Origin: 13-2-20CM-66-19 sp036273735
Lineage (GTDB): Bacteria; Pseudomonadota; Gammaproteobacteria; Steroidobacterales; Steroidobacteraceae
Length of the DNA: 64,000 nt
NCBI GenBank assembly: GCA_036273735.1
Contig: DASUHA010000151.1
Coordinates: 1-64,000 of the forward strand
Reading direction: 5' to 3'
The position numbers were made by a program, and so were the translations under genes. Position 1 is the first letter of the stretch, and every line of letters starts with the position of its first letter. Under the pieces are notes generated by a model. The model saw only the letters and a program-made list of their open reading frames with translations. It was not told where the DNA came from and did no database searches. Shown piece after piece: positions 25,409-33,403 of the stretch.

Positions 25409-27115
25409 TCAGAGAGGCGACAAGCGATCGACCGCGCGGATCGTCTCCAGCTCGGCGCCAGAGACTGCGGCTTCCCCGGCGGGCAGGTACGCCGCCTTGG
25501 CGATGCGGATCGAGACGAGCGAGCTCGGATACAGGATCACCTCGCTCTCCCCCGCGCCCCACATCGTCGGCAGGTAGTGCCGCCGGCCGCTCCTCGCCAC
25601 ATAGGGCGTGAAATGAAAGCCCATTTTGTACAGTGCCCCCGTATCGGAACCTGATGCCGCAGCCGTCCCACTGCCCAGCGAGGCGTCGCCGCTCTGCGCG
25701 AGCGCCTGCCGTGCACTCAGCAGCTCCTCGGTCAAGCCTCGATGCAGGATCTGCCGCGACCCCGCCGCCCCGAGATTCTGATAGAGGATCGCGATCTTGC
25801 CCAGGTCGTCCAGGGTCGGATAGTAACCCGCGCTGAGCCACACGATGCCACGTCTGCCTCCCGCCTCACGAGTCCTCACGGCGGGAGCCTGTGCGATGCC
25901 GATCGGCGCGAGCACTTCGCTCTCCAACATATCCCAGAGGTCGGCCTGCGAGCCGCGCACCGACTTGAGGAAGCGGTCGATGGCCGCTCCCAGGACGTAG
26001 AAGTCCTGATCGCGGTAGCGGACGACCGTCCCCGGCTCCCAGGGGTAAGGGCGGAGGCTCCGCGCCATCTGCCGCACTTTGGCAGCGTGAGAGCGTGCCG
26101 TGTACCAGGCATCGTAATCTCCGTCGAGATAGCCGTCCCGAGGGTCGTTGGGATGCGTCTGCATCGAGCCCGTGCCGCCGAACCCGCTCGCCATGTTGGC
26201 GGCATCGATGAAGCGGATGCTGCGATACTTGGCATCGAGGCCCGCGACGTAATCGCCAATCTTCAGGTTGAGCACATAGGGCCCAAAGACTTGCGCGAGC
26301 CGAAGCAGCGCCAGCGGTGCACCGATGCTCTTCATCACCGAGCGGACCCCGAAGCGCATCTCGAGCGGATAGGGATAGTTGCCGCAAGGTGTCGGCACAT
26401 CCTGGTAGTAGAGGGTGCCGTCGCGGATCAGCGCGGCCTGCAGGCGCCACTTCTCATGCACCGGCCCGCCAAACCCCGCGAGAGTTCCGGGCGGAAGGCC
26501 GCCGACGAGATCTTTCCACGGCTGGTGCGGCAGGCGGCGCGCGAGCTCAGCCCGGCCCTCCTCGCGCTGCGTTGTCGCATCCACGATGCCGGCATCGCTC
26601 CATTGCGCCCGGGCCGCTCCCCATGCGATGAAATGCCGTTGGAGCCGATACGGCGAGGTCTGCTGCACGAATTGAAACTCTAGCCGTCCCACCCGCCCCT
26701 GCCGGTAGCGGAACATGGCGAGGCCCTGATGCGCGTGGTTTTCCAGGTCGCTGACGAGCATCAATGGAAATGCGGCCCGTGCCCAGCTGCCATCCTGCGG
26801 GGACCGCCAAACGCGGCCGAATTGCGGAATGACACACCAGTAGCTCGGTGCTCTTCCCGCACCTCGCTCCGCCACCATGCGGCCGCGCTGCAGGGGGATG
26901 AGAATGTCGCCAAGCGTGACGAACGCCAGTGTGATGCCGGGAAAGAGCCGCGCATCGCGACCCTCGAGCCGTGGATGCTCCAGATCCGGATCGGTCTGCA
27001 TACGCACAGGCGCGATCCGCAGAGTGCCACAGAGCTCCGGCGCCGCGCCCGCCCCGGCCTCGGGGGTGAAGGCGGAGTTCGGGAGCGGCGACTGCGGCCG
27101 GCCGCGGGCGGTCAT
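25409..27115 (-). CDS. Beta-lactamase-fold serine hydrolase of unknown function
   Basis: The protein has about 568 residues. Its C-terminal half (about 265-560) is a class C beta-lactamase/esterase-like domain with the SxxK nucleophile in RSVMKS and a Tyr motif near YRDQDFYVLG. The N-terminal 250 residues form a separate domain not recognised here. No signal peptide is obvious, so it is probably cytoplasmic, unlike most beta-lactamases. The ATG at 27115 has AGGG eight bases upstream; an ATG at 27133 is possible. It precedes soxB on the same strand and may hydrolyse an ester or amide precursor of a methylamine, which is speculation. Confidence 0.75.
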   Translation of the reverse strand: MTARGRPQSPLPNSAFTPEAGAGAAPELCGTLRIAPVRMQTDPDLEHPRLEGRDARLFPGITLAFVTLGDILIPLQRGRMVAERGAGRAPSYWCVIPQFGRVWRSPQDGSWARAAFPLMLVSDLENHAHQGLAMFRYRQGRVGRLEFQFVQQTSPYRLQRHFIAWGAARAQWSDAGIVDATTQREEGRAELARRLPHQPWKDLVGGLPPGTLAGFGGPVHEKWRLQAALIRDGTLYYQDVPTPCGNYPYPLEMRFGVRSVMKSIGAPLALLRLAQVFGPYVLNLKIGDYVAGLDAKYRSIRFIDAANMASGFGGTGSMQTHPNDPRDGYLDGDYDAWYTARSHAAKVRQMARSLRPYPWEPGTVVRYRDQDFYVLGAAIDRFLKSVRGSQADLWDMLESEVLAPIGIAQAPAVRTREAGGRRGIVWLSAGYYPTLDDLGKIAILYQNLGAAGSRQILHRGLTEELLSARQALAQSGDASLGSGTAAASGSDTGALYKMGFHFTPYVARSGRRHYLPTMWGAGESEVILYPSSLVSIRIAKAAYLPAGEAAVSGAELETIRAVDRLSPL

Positions 27116-27183
27116 TGCAGCCCTGCCCAGCATGCTACATTAGCGCTGCGGCCCGGCATCGCACCTGCCGGGAAGGAGGCGCG

Positions 27184-28182
27184 ATGGCGCTCAGATCCTC
27201 GGATAAGCCTTATCGGATAGCATTCTTCCTCGTTCCCCGTTTCTCGATGATGGCGTTCGCGGCCGGCATCGAGCCGCTGCGATCCGCCAACCGATTGAGC
27301 GGCACGCGGCTTTTCGAATGGCATCTCGTCTCGGCGGACGGCAGCCCCGTCGAGGCGAGCAACGGCATCTCCGTTGCGACCCAGGGCCCGCTCGCCCAAC
27401 TCGACAAGATCGACATGATCATCGTGTGCGCCGGTCTCGAGGCGCCCGAGGTCGAGCGCAACATCAAACTCCACCACCAGCTGCGGCGACTCGCACGTCA
27501 CGGCGCGATCATCGGCGCCATCAGCAGCGGCTCGTTCCTTCTTGCGGAGACGGGACTCCTCGCCGGACGGCGCTGCACGGTCCATTGGGAGTACCTCGAG
27601 GCCTTCCGGGCGCGGTATCCGGAGCTCGACGTCACCGAGGACCTCTACGTCATCGATCGCAACGTGTTCACCTGTTCCGGCGGGACCGCGGCCCTCGACA
27701 TGATGGTGCATTTCGTCAGCCAGGTAGCCGGTACCCGCCTCGCCCTGGGTGTTGCCGAGCAGTTCATCCATCCGCAGGTGCGGACGCAGGAGGAGCAACA
27801 GCGCCTCGATCTCCATGCACGCTATCGCATCGAGAACCCGAAGCTCATCCAGGTGATCTCGCTCATGGAGCAGACGCTCGATGAGCCGATGGAGCTGCGG
27901 GAAATGGCACGACGCGCCGACATCTCGGTCCGTCAGGTCGAGCGGTTGTTCCGCGAGCAGCTCGGCTCCTCGCCCAAGGCTTTCTATCTCGATCTGCGCC
28001 TCGCCAAGGCGCGGACGCTGTTGCGCCGGACGTTGGGCTCGCTGCGCACGATCGCGCTGGAATGCGGCTTCGGCTCGCCTTCTCATTTCTGCCACGCATA
28101 CAAGCGCCGGTACGGTATCCCACCCACACACGAGCGCCGGTCATTCACCGGCGCTGACGGCGCTGGGCAGCCATCCCTGTAG
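27184..28182 (+). CDS. GlxA-type AraC regulator (GbdR/CdhR-like)
   Basis: The 332-residue protein has an N-terminal class-I-glutamine-amidotransferase-like sensing domain (residues about 10-190), in which the nucleophile elbow reads AISSGSFLLAETG. A C-terminal AraC DNA-binding domain follows, with helices ELREMARRADISVRQVERLF and ECGFGSPSHFCHAYKRRYG. This is the architecture of GbdR, CdhR and SouR, the regulators of glycine betaine, carnitine and sarcosine catabolism in Pseudomonas. It is divergent from the serine-hydrolase-sox operon and has a GGAGG Shine-Dalgarno before ATG 27184. Its end overlaps the convergent oxidoreductase gene by 42 bp. Confidence 0.87.
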   Translation: MALRSSDKPYRIAFFLVPRFSMMAFAAGIEPLRSANRLSGTRLFEWHLVSADGSPVEASNGISVATQGPLAQLDKIDMIIVCAGLEAPEVERNIKLHHQLRRLARHGAIIGAISSGSFLLAETGLLAGRRCTVHWEYLEAFRARYPELDVTEDLYVIDRNVFTCSGGTAALDMMVHFVSQVAGTRLALGVAEQFIHPQVRTQEEQQRLDLHARYRIENPKLIQVISLMEQTLDEPMELREMARRADISVRQVERLFREQLGSSPKAFYLDLRLAKARTLLRRTLGSLRTIALECGFGSPSHFCHAYKRRYGIPPTHERRSFTGADGAGQPSL

Positions 28183-29307
28183 GGTCTGCCAGTCCGCTTC
28201 CAGGCTCGCAAAGCGGGCGAGCGTCAGAGTCGAGAGGTCGGCGAAGCTGCACGTCCCCGTCACGACGAGATCACGGATCGCCCGCCCGGCCGCGGGCGAG
28301 AGCCCGAATCCCACGCTCGAAAGCGTCGCAATCGTCAGGTTCTCCACTGCTGCATGACGGTCGATGATGGGCCGTCCGTCGGGCGTATTCTCGATGAATC
28401 CGGCCCAGCTGCGTATCACGCGCGCATGCCCTGCCCTTGGCAGCAGCTCGCACAGCCGGCGGGCGATGCTGCCCTGCAGCGGAGTAGAGTAAGGGCGCGT
28501 GCACCCCACCTCCGTGGCTTCGATCCATTCATGGGGACCGCCCCCGTAGGCGAGATTGCCCCGCAGGGTCTGCCGACCATAGAGGCCGTGACCATCAACG
28601 CCACCCAGCCTCATGAGCGGCAGCGGCTCCGTCACGATCATCTCGGCGCGGGCGCTCATCATCGGTACCGTCACTCCCAGGAGGGAAGCCAGCTCTCCGG
28701 TTGCAGGCCCAGCGGCGATGACGAGATGATCGCAGGCAAAGATGCCGCGAGGGGTCCTGACACCCACCACTCGGTTGGCGCGCCTGTCGAAACCCAACGC
28801 GGGCGTGTGCTGCAGGAGCCGCCCCCCACAGTCGCGCATGGCCCAGGCGTAGGCCTGAAGCGTGCGATGCGGGTTCGCGTGTCCGCCGAAATGAAAAAAG
28901 TATCCGCCGAAGACGTTTTCTCCCGCAAGAGGCACGAGCTCGCGGACCTGCTTGGGATCCAACACCTCGGATCGGAAACCCTGCCGGGCGCCGTTGTCGA
29001 GCGCCTGCCGGTAGAGCTCGAACTGCCGCTCATCGAGCGCAATGCGGATCCGCTCGGACCGGAATTCCGTCGGGTACCCGAGCAGCTCGTCCATCTGAGG
29101 CCACAACCGCTGCTCTTCCCGGAAGAGCGGGCTGTGATGATGCGAGCAGCCGCCCCCATTGCGCCCGGAGGCGCCCCAGCCTGCCGCGCCCGCCTCGATG
29201 ACGAGGGTGTCGATCCCGTCGCGCGCGAGCCACCATCCGGCGCTCAATCCGGTGACGCCCCCGCCGATGATCACGACCGCAGCGCCGGCGCCGCCGCGCG
29301 CGCTCAT
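28141..29307 (-). CDS. FAD-dependent amine/amino-acid dehydrogenase (DadA/HcnC-like)
   Basis: The 388-residue DAO-fold flavoprotein has VVIIGGGVTGLSAGWWLARD at its N-terminus, GASGRNGGG after the Rossmann fold and a C-terminal SSVGFGLSPAAGRAIRDLV. The ATG at 29307 overlaps the stop of the preceding HcnB-like gene, indicating a two-subunit enzyme like HcnBC, opine oxidase or D-hydroxyproline dehydrogenase. It would oxidise a secondary or N-methylated amine; in this cluster dimethylglycine, sarcosine or a cyclic betaine derivative is likely (inference). Confidence 0.82.
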   Translation of the reverse strand: MSARGGAGAAVVIIGGGVTGLSAGWWLARDGIDTLVIEAGAAGWGASGRNGGGCSHHHSPLFREEQRLWPQMDELLGYPTEFRSERIRIALDERQFELYRQALDNGARQGFRSEVLDPKQVRELVPLAGENVFGGYFFHFGGHANPHRTLQAYAWAMRDCGGRLLQHTPALGFDRRANRVVGVRTPRGIFACDHLVIAAGPATGELASLLGVTVPMMSARAEMIVTEPLPLMRLGGVDGHGLYGRQTLRGNLAYGGGPHEWIEATEVGCTRPYSTPLQGSIARRLCELLPRAGHARVIRSWAGFIENTPDGRPIIDRHAAVENLTIATLSSVGFGLSPAAGRAIRDLVVTGTCSFADLSTLTLARFASLEADWQTLQGWLPSAVSAGE

Positions 29308-30947
29308 TCGCCGGCCGCCGGCTCTTGGTCGTAACATCCCGCAGCGGAGTACAGGGGCGGCACGCGCCAGAAAGGAACCCATTGCGAGGGGATGCCGAAC
29401 CAACTTTCCCAGCCCTGGCCCATTGTGGCCGCTTCGGGCAGCGCCGCCAACTGTGCGAGCCGCAAGGGGCGCACCGGCGGGCGGTAAGTCGCGAGCGGGA
29501 TGTCGGCGAGCGCCGTACCCGTACCCAAGGCCATGAGTGCCGCGGTCTGCTCACGACAGCGCCGTCCCTGACAGGGCCCCATGCCCGCCCGCGTGAGCCG
29601 CTTCACCACATCGGGATGAGGCGCTGCCTCCGGATCCACCGAGCCGAGCCGCCCGGATTCGCCTTCCCGCGTCCAATGCAGATAAGCAGGCGGGTTCAGC
29701 CTGACAATGTCGGCCGCCGTCACCTCCTCGCACTGGCACACGAAGGGCGCGACTGGAGATTCCAGAGTCATCGCCCGAACCCACTCCAGGCGCTCGCGCG
29801 CGACATCCCGTACGGGTGGATCGGGCGAGACCGGCTCTTCTTCGGCGCAACCGGACTCGGCGCCGAGCGCCTGCCGCGCGGCAACCGCAGCGATTCGTCC
29901 CTCGCGGCAAGACGTGCTCTCGGACAGGGACTTCGACGGCCACACGCCGGCGCAATCGCCGGCCACATACAGGAATGGCAATGAGCTTCGCTGTGAGCCG
30001 TCGATGACGGCCACGTGGCCGCCACGCGCAGGCTGGAAGCTCACGGTGCAGCCGGCCGCCTCGATCAGCTCGATGGCCGGAATCGCGGCCACGCCCAGCA
30101 CCACGGTGTCGCACTCGATGCGCTCGAGGGAATCCGACAGGCGATGCCCCTCCCCGTCGATAGGGGCAAGCCTGACGGCTGCGACGCCCTGAGCGTCGCC
30201 AATCGTCTGCTGGATGATGTGGCGCGTGAATACTCGCGTGCCGCTCGTGACCAGTCGTGACAACAGCTCCGCCGGACCGCTGATCGCCTCCGCCTGCTCG
30301 ACCACTGCCGCGATGCGCACGCCGGCATCCAGCAGAGCGTTGCCGATCTGCAGGGCCTCCGTGCTCCCTCCTACGAGCACCGCAGTCCTGGATTCCAACG
30401 CTTCGTAAATCGATGTCAGCCGGTACGCTGCGTTGGCGCCCATCACCCCGGGACGCTGCCAGCCGTCGAACGCGACACCCATGTCGCGACAACCCGCGGC
30501 GACGATGACCTGCTTGAAGCGCAACAGGTACACGCGATCCTCGTCGGCCAGTCCCGCTACATGGCCGTCGATCCAGCCCGCGGTGCGGCGGTGTGGAAAG
30601 AGTCCCCAGGCAGCCGTGCCCAGGCGAACGTCGACCCCGGCTTCCAGAACCTCGCCGAGCTGTGGCCGGGCGCGAAGCAGTGATTCCAGTACCGCGTTGT
30701 GATTCGCCACGGATGCAGCCATGCGGCCACCGAAGTGCAGCGGCACATCTTCTCCCATGGTCTGGAAAGGCACGGGATTCTCATCGACCAGCGTGACTTG
30801 AATGCCACCGCCCGCGGCAGCGGTGAGCGCCGCCTCGATCCCTGCCGGCCCCGCGCCGATGATGAGCACGTCGGTCGACTCGTCGATGGGCGGCTGTTTG
30901 CCGGCGACCGACGCGCGGTCCCCCACGGTGGGCGCATGCGGTTTCAT
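29304..30947 (-). CDS. HcnB/opine-oxidase-alpha-like FAD/NAD(P)-2Fe-2S subunit
   Basis: The protein has about 547 residues. Its N-terminal pyridine-nucleotide-disulphide-oxidoreductase domain has DVLIIGAGPAGIEAALTAA and a second nucleotide motif (AVLVGGSTEALQIGNALLDAG). A BFD-like 2Fe-2S region follows, with CQCEEVTAADIV and GMGPCQGRRC supplying four cysteines. It is the electron-accepting alpha subunit partnering the DadA-like protein. The small HcnA-type ferredoxin subunit expected in three-component members was not found upstream. The start is weakly supported: the ATG at 30947 has no clear ribosome binding site. Confidence 0.8.
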   Translation of the reverse strand: MKPHAPTVGDRASVAGKQPPIDESTDVLIIGAGPAGIEAALTAAAGGGIQVTLVDENPVPFQTMGEDVPLHFGGRMAASVANHNAVLESLLRARPQLGEVLEAGVDVRLGTAAWGLFPHRRTAGWIDGHVAGLADEDRVYLLRFKQVIVAAGCRDMGVAFDGWQRPGVMGANAAYRLTSIYEALESRTAVLVGGSTEALQIGNALLDAGVRIAAVVEQAEAISGPAELLSRLVTSGTRVFTRHIIQQTIGDAQGVAAVRLAPIDGEGHRLSDSLERIECDTVVLGVAAIPAIELIEAAGCTVSFQPARGGHVAVIDGSQRSSLPFLYVAGDCAGVWPSKSLSESTSCREGRIAAVAARQALGAESGCAEEEPVSPDPPVRDVARERLEWVRAMTLESPVAPFVCQCEEVTAADIVRLNPPAYLHWTREGESGRLGSVDPEAAPHPDVVKRLTRAGMGPCQGRRCREQTAALMALGTGTALADIPLATYRPPVRPLRLAQLAALPEAATMGQGWESWFGIPSQWVPFWRVPPLYSAAGCYDQEPAAGE

Positions 30948-31074
30948 TGGTGGGGCGTCAGCATGGCAGGCGCTTCGCCGGCCGGATGTCGTATTCGCGA
31001 CAAGCGCTTGCGGAATCCCGACAGCAAGAGCGTCCCAGGCATAGGGATGTGCCTCGCCGCCGCAGGTGGCGGAG

Positions 31075-31107
31075 GTGTTGAGCAAAAACCGCGCTTTTGC
31101 TCAACAC
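31075..31107. promoter_or_regulatory. 13-bp perfect inverted repeat in a divergent promoter region
   Basis: GTGTTGAGCAAAA (31075-31087) is mirrored by TTTTGCTCAACAC (31095-31107) around a 7-bp spacer. It lies 128-160 bp upstream of the HcnB-like gene and 134-166 bp upstream of the Rieske gene, in the divergent intergenic region. A dimeric regulator operator is the simplest reading. A stem-loop is possible, but no downstream gene needs a terminator here. Confidence 0.6.
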
Positions 31108-31240
31108 CGCGCTGGGCCGGGCAGGATGCCCGGATCCAGCGCTATTAGAAAGGTCGCGGGGACGATTGACAGTGTCGGGTTTCCGCAAGGGCGGCCGGCA
31201 GGCCTCCGCTATCATAATTGGCCGCATCCCGGGAGTAAGC

Positions 31241-32485
31241 ATGAGCGCGATCAGCAACCGTGTGCTCCGCAGCCTGCAAGAGCGCATGCCTGGCAGGGGC
31301 CTACCACGCGAGTTCTATACCGACGCCGAGATCTTTGCTCTCGATCTGGAGCAGATCTTCCACAACGACTGGCTGTTCGTTGCACACAGCGCGGAGCTAC
31401 CGGATTCTGGCAGCTATCTCACGTTGCAGGTTGGCGCGTATCCCGTGCTGCTCACCCGCGCCGCCGACGGCGTCATCCGCGCCTTCGTCAATTCCTGCCG
31501 GCATCGCGGTGCGCGCGTCTGCCCCGAAGCAGCAGGTAAGACCGTCAGGCTCGTCTGTCCCTATCATCAGTGGACCTACCACCTCGATGGGCGACTCTTC
31601 GCGGCCCGGCAGATGGGACCGGAGCTCGACCGCTCGCAGCTCGGGCTGAAACCGCTGCACTGCGAAACAGTCGCGGGCTACATTTTCGTCTGTCTCGCGG
31701 CCGAAGCTCCGGATTTTGGGCCCACGCGACGGCATCTCGAAGCTTACCTGCTGCCCCATCGCCTGTCCGAGGCGCGCGTGGCGTTTCAGTCGACCATCAT
31801 CGAAGAGGGCAACTGGAAGCTCGTCTGGGAGAACAACCGCGAGTGTTATCACTGCGCCGCCAATCATCCCGAGTTGGCGCGCACCTTCCCCGACACGCCC
31901 ACAGTGACCAGCGTACAGGGCGCCGCGGAAGATCCGCAGATCACCGAGCATTGGCAGCGCTGCGAGTCGGCGGCTCTAACCAGTCGGTTTCAGCTCTCGC
32001 CCGACGGCCAGATGCGCACCGCACGCATGCCCCTGGTCGGGCCGGCTGTCAGCTACACTATGACCGGCCACCCTGCCGTCAAACGACCGCTCAGCGACTC
32101 CATACCGCGCGACCTGAATATCGGCACGCTGCTTCTCTTTCATTATCCGACGAGCTGGAACCACGTCCTCGCCGATCACGCAATCTCCTTCCGGGTGTTG
32201 CCCTTAGGCCCGACGCGCACCGCGCTTACGACGAAGTGGCTCGTGCACCGCGACGCCGTCGAGGGAGTCGACTATGATCTCGGTGAGCTGACTCGAGTGT
32301 GGCTGGCAACGAACGAGCAGGATCGGGGAATCGTGCGTGAGCTTCAGACCGGCGCGAACTGTCCGACTTACGAACCCGGTCCTCTTTCCAACGTGACCGA
32401 GGGCGGCGTGAAGCAGTTCATCGATTGGTATTGCAGCCGTCTGAATCGAGGTTTGTCGCCCGGCGCCCTGCGCGAGGCCTGTTAG
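31241..32485 (+). CDS. Rieske monooxygenase for glycine betaine or stachydrine demethylation (GbcA-like)
   Basis: The 414-residue Rieske non-haem iron oxygenase alpha subunit has CRHRGARVC and CPYHQW as the CxH...CxxH Rieske centre. The mononuclear iron site is in WENNRECYHCAANHPEL. The ENNRECYHC form is that of GbcA/Stc2 rather than carnitine oxygenase CntA, whose equivalent reads differently. GbcA with a ferredoxin reductase GbcB removes one methyl from glycine betaine to give dimethylglycine and formaldehyde. No GbcB-type reductase is in the window. The ATG at 31241 is preceded by GGGAG. Confidence 0.87.
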   Translation: MSAISNRVLRSLQERMPGRGLPREFYTDAEIFALDLEQIFHNDWLFVAHSAELPDSGSYLTLQVGAYPVLLTRAADGVIRAFVNSCRHRGARVCPEAAGKTVRLVCPYHQWTYHLDGRLFAARQMGPELDRSQLGLKPLHCETVAGYIFVCLAAEAPDFGPTRRHLEAYLLPHRLSEARVAFQSTIIEEGNWKLVWENNRECYHCAANHPELARTFPDTPTVTSVQGAAEDPQITEHWQRCESAALTSRFQLSPDGQMRTARMPLVGPAVSYTMTGHPAVKRPLSDSIPRDLNIGTLLLFHYPTSWNHVLADHAISFRVLPLGPTRTALTTKWLVHRDAVEGVDYDLGELTRVWLATNEQDRGIVRELQTGANCPTYEPGPLSNVTEGGVKQFIDWYCSRLNRGLSPGALREAC

Positions 32486-32504
32486 CGCATTCTCGCGCGC
32501 CCCG

Positions 32505-33398
32505 ATGTCAGTCGAAGCTCGTACGTCATGGAGCCTTCCCGAGACCTTTCTTTTTGAGGGACAGGCAGTCCGTTTCGGCAGTCTCGGCCCGGCGGACCGT
32601 CCACCACTCGTCCTCGTGCACGGAACTCCGTTCTCGTCGGTCGTCTGGCGCCGCATCGCTCCGCACCTGGCTGAGCACCGCCACGTGCTCTACTACGATC
32701 TCCTGGGTTATGGCCGTTCCGCGATGCGCTCTAATCAGGACGTCTCACTGGCCGTCCAGGGGCGACTGTTTGCAGCGCTCCTCGCCCACTGGGGCCTCCC
32801 GCAACCCGATGTCGTCGCGCACGACTTCGGCGGATGCACGGCGCTGCGCGCACACCTGCTTCATGGTTGCGGGTATGGCTCCCTCACCTTGATCGACCCG
32901 GTGGCGCTCGCGCCTTGGGGATCGCCTTTCGTGCGTCACGTCCGTGAGCACGAAGCGGCCTTTGCCGGGCTGCCGCCCTATATCCACGCTGCCATCCTGC
33001 CCGCCTACATTGGCGGAGCCGCCTTCCGTCCCTTGCCTGCACCGGCCCTGCAGCTCTACGTCGATCCGTGGGTTGGCGCAGTGGGGCAAGCGGCCTTTTA
33101 TCGGCAGATTGCGCAGATGGATCAGCGCTACACCGATGAGATCGAGTCACGCTACGGGCAGATGCGCTGTCCCGTGCGAATCATCTGGGGCGAGCAGGAC
33201 GGCTGGATCCCGGTCGAGCGGGGGCGCGAGTTGGCAAAGCGAATTCCGGGATCGAGCCTAACCATCGTGCCGGAAGCCGGTCACCTGGTGCAGGAGGATG
33301 CGCCGGAAGCCATCGTGGCCGCGCTCTTGGACGACCTTGCATCGCTGCGCCCCCGAGCCGAGCCGCACACCTGTGGCGCCGGCATCAGCCGCTGTTGA
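32505..33398 (+). CDS. Alpha/beta hydrolase with Asp nucleophile (haloalkane-dehalogenase-like)
   Basis: The 297-residue alpha/beta-hydrolase has the oxyanion motif LVHGTPFSS. The nucleophile elbow reads AHDFGG, so the nucleophile is Asp, as in haloalkane and fluoroacetate dehalogenases, rather than Ser. The acid residue lies in WGEQDGW and the catalytic His in EAGHLVQED. It follows the GbcA-like gene by 19 bp and is probably in the same transcript. The substrate is unknown. The gene ends 5 bp from the convergent MttB homologue. Confidence 0.8.
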   Translation: MSVEARTSWSLPETFLFEGQAVRFGSLGPADRPPLVLVHGTPFSSVVWRRIAPHLAEHRHVLYYDLLGYGRSAMRSNQDVSLAVQGRLFAALLAHWGLPQPDVVAHDFGGCTALRAHLLHGCGYGSLTLIDPVALAPWGSPFVRHVREHEAAFAGLPPYIHAAILPAYIGGAAFRPLPAPALQLYVDPWVGAVGQAAFYRQIAQMDQRYTDEIESRYGQMRCPVRIIWGEQDGWIPVERGRELAKRIPGSSLTIVPEAGHLVQEDAPEAIVAALLDDLASLRPRAEPHTCGAGISRC

Positions 33399-33403
33399 GC
33401 CGC

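Noticed and set aside
27184..28182. Start of the GlxA regulator farther upstream, at 27115
   Set aside because: A GGAGG Shine-Dalgarno precedes ATG 27184 and the family's N-terminus aligns from there.
31075..31107. Intrinsic terminator
   Set aside because: It lies between two divergently transcribed genes with no upstream gene to terminate; the arms suit an operator better.
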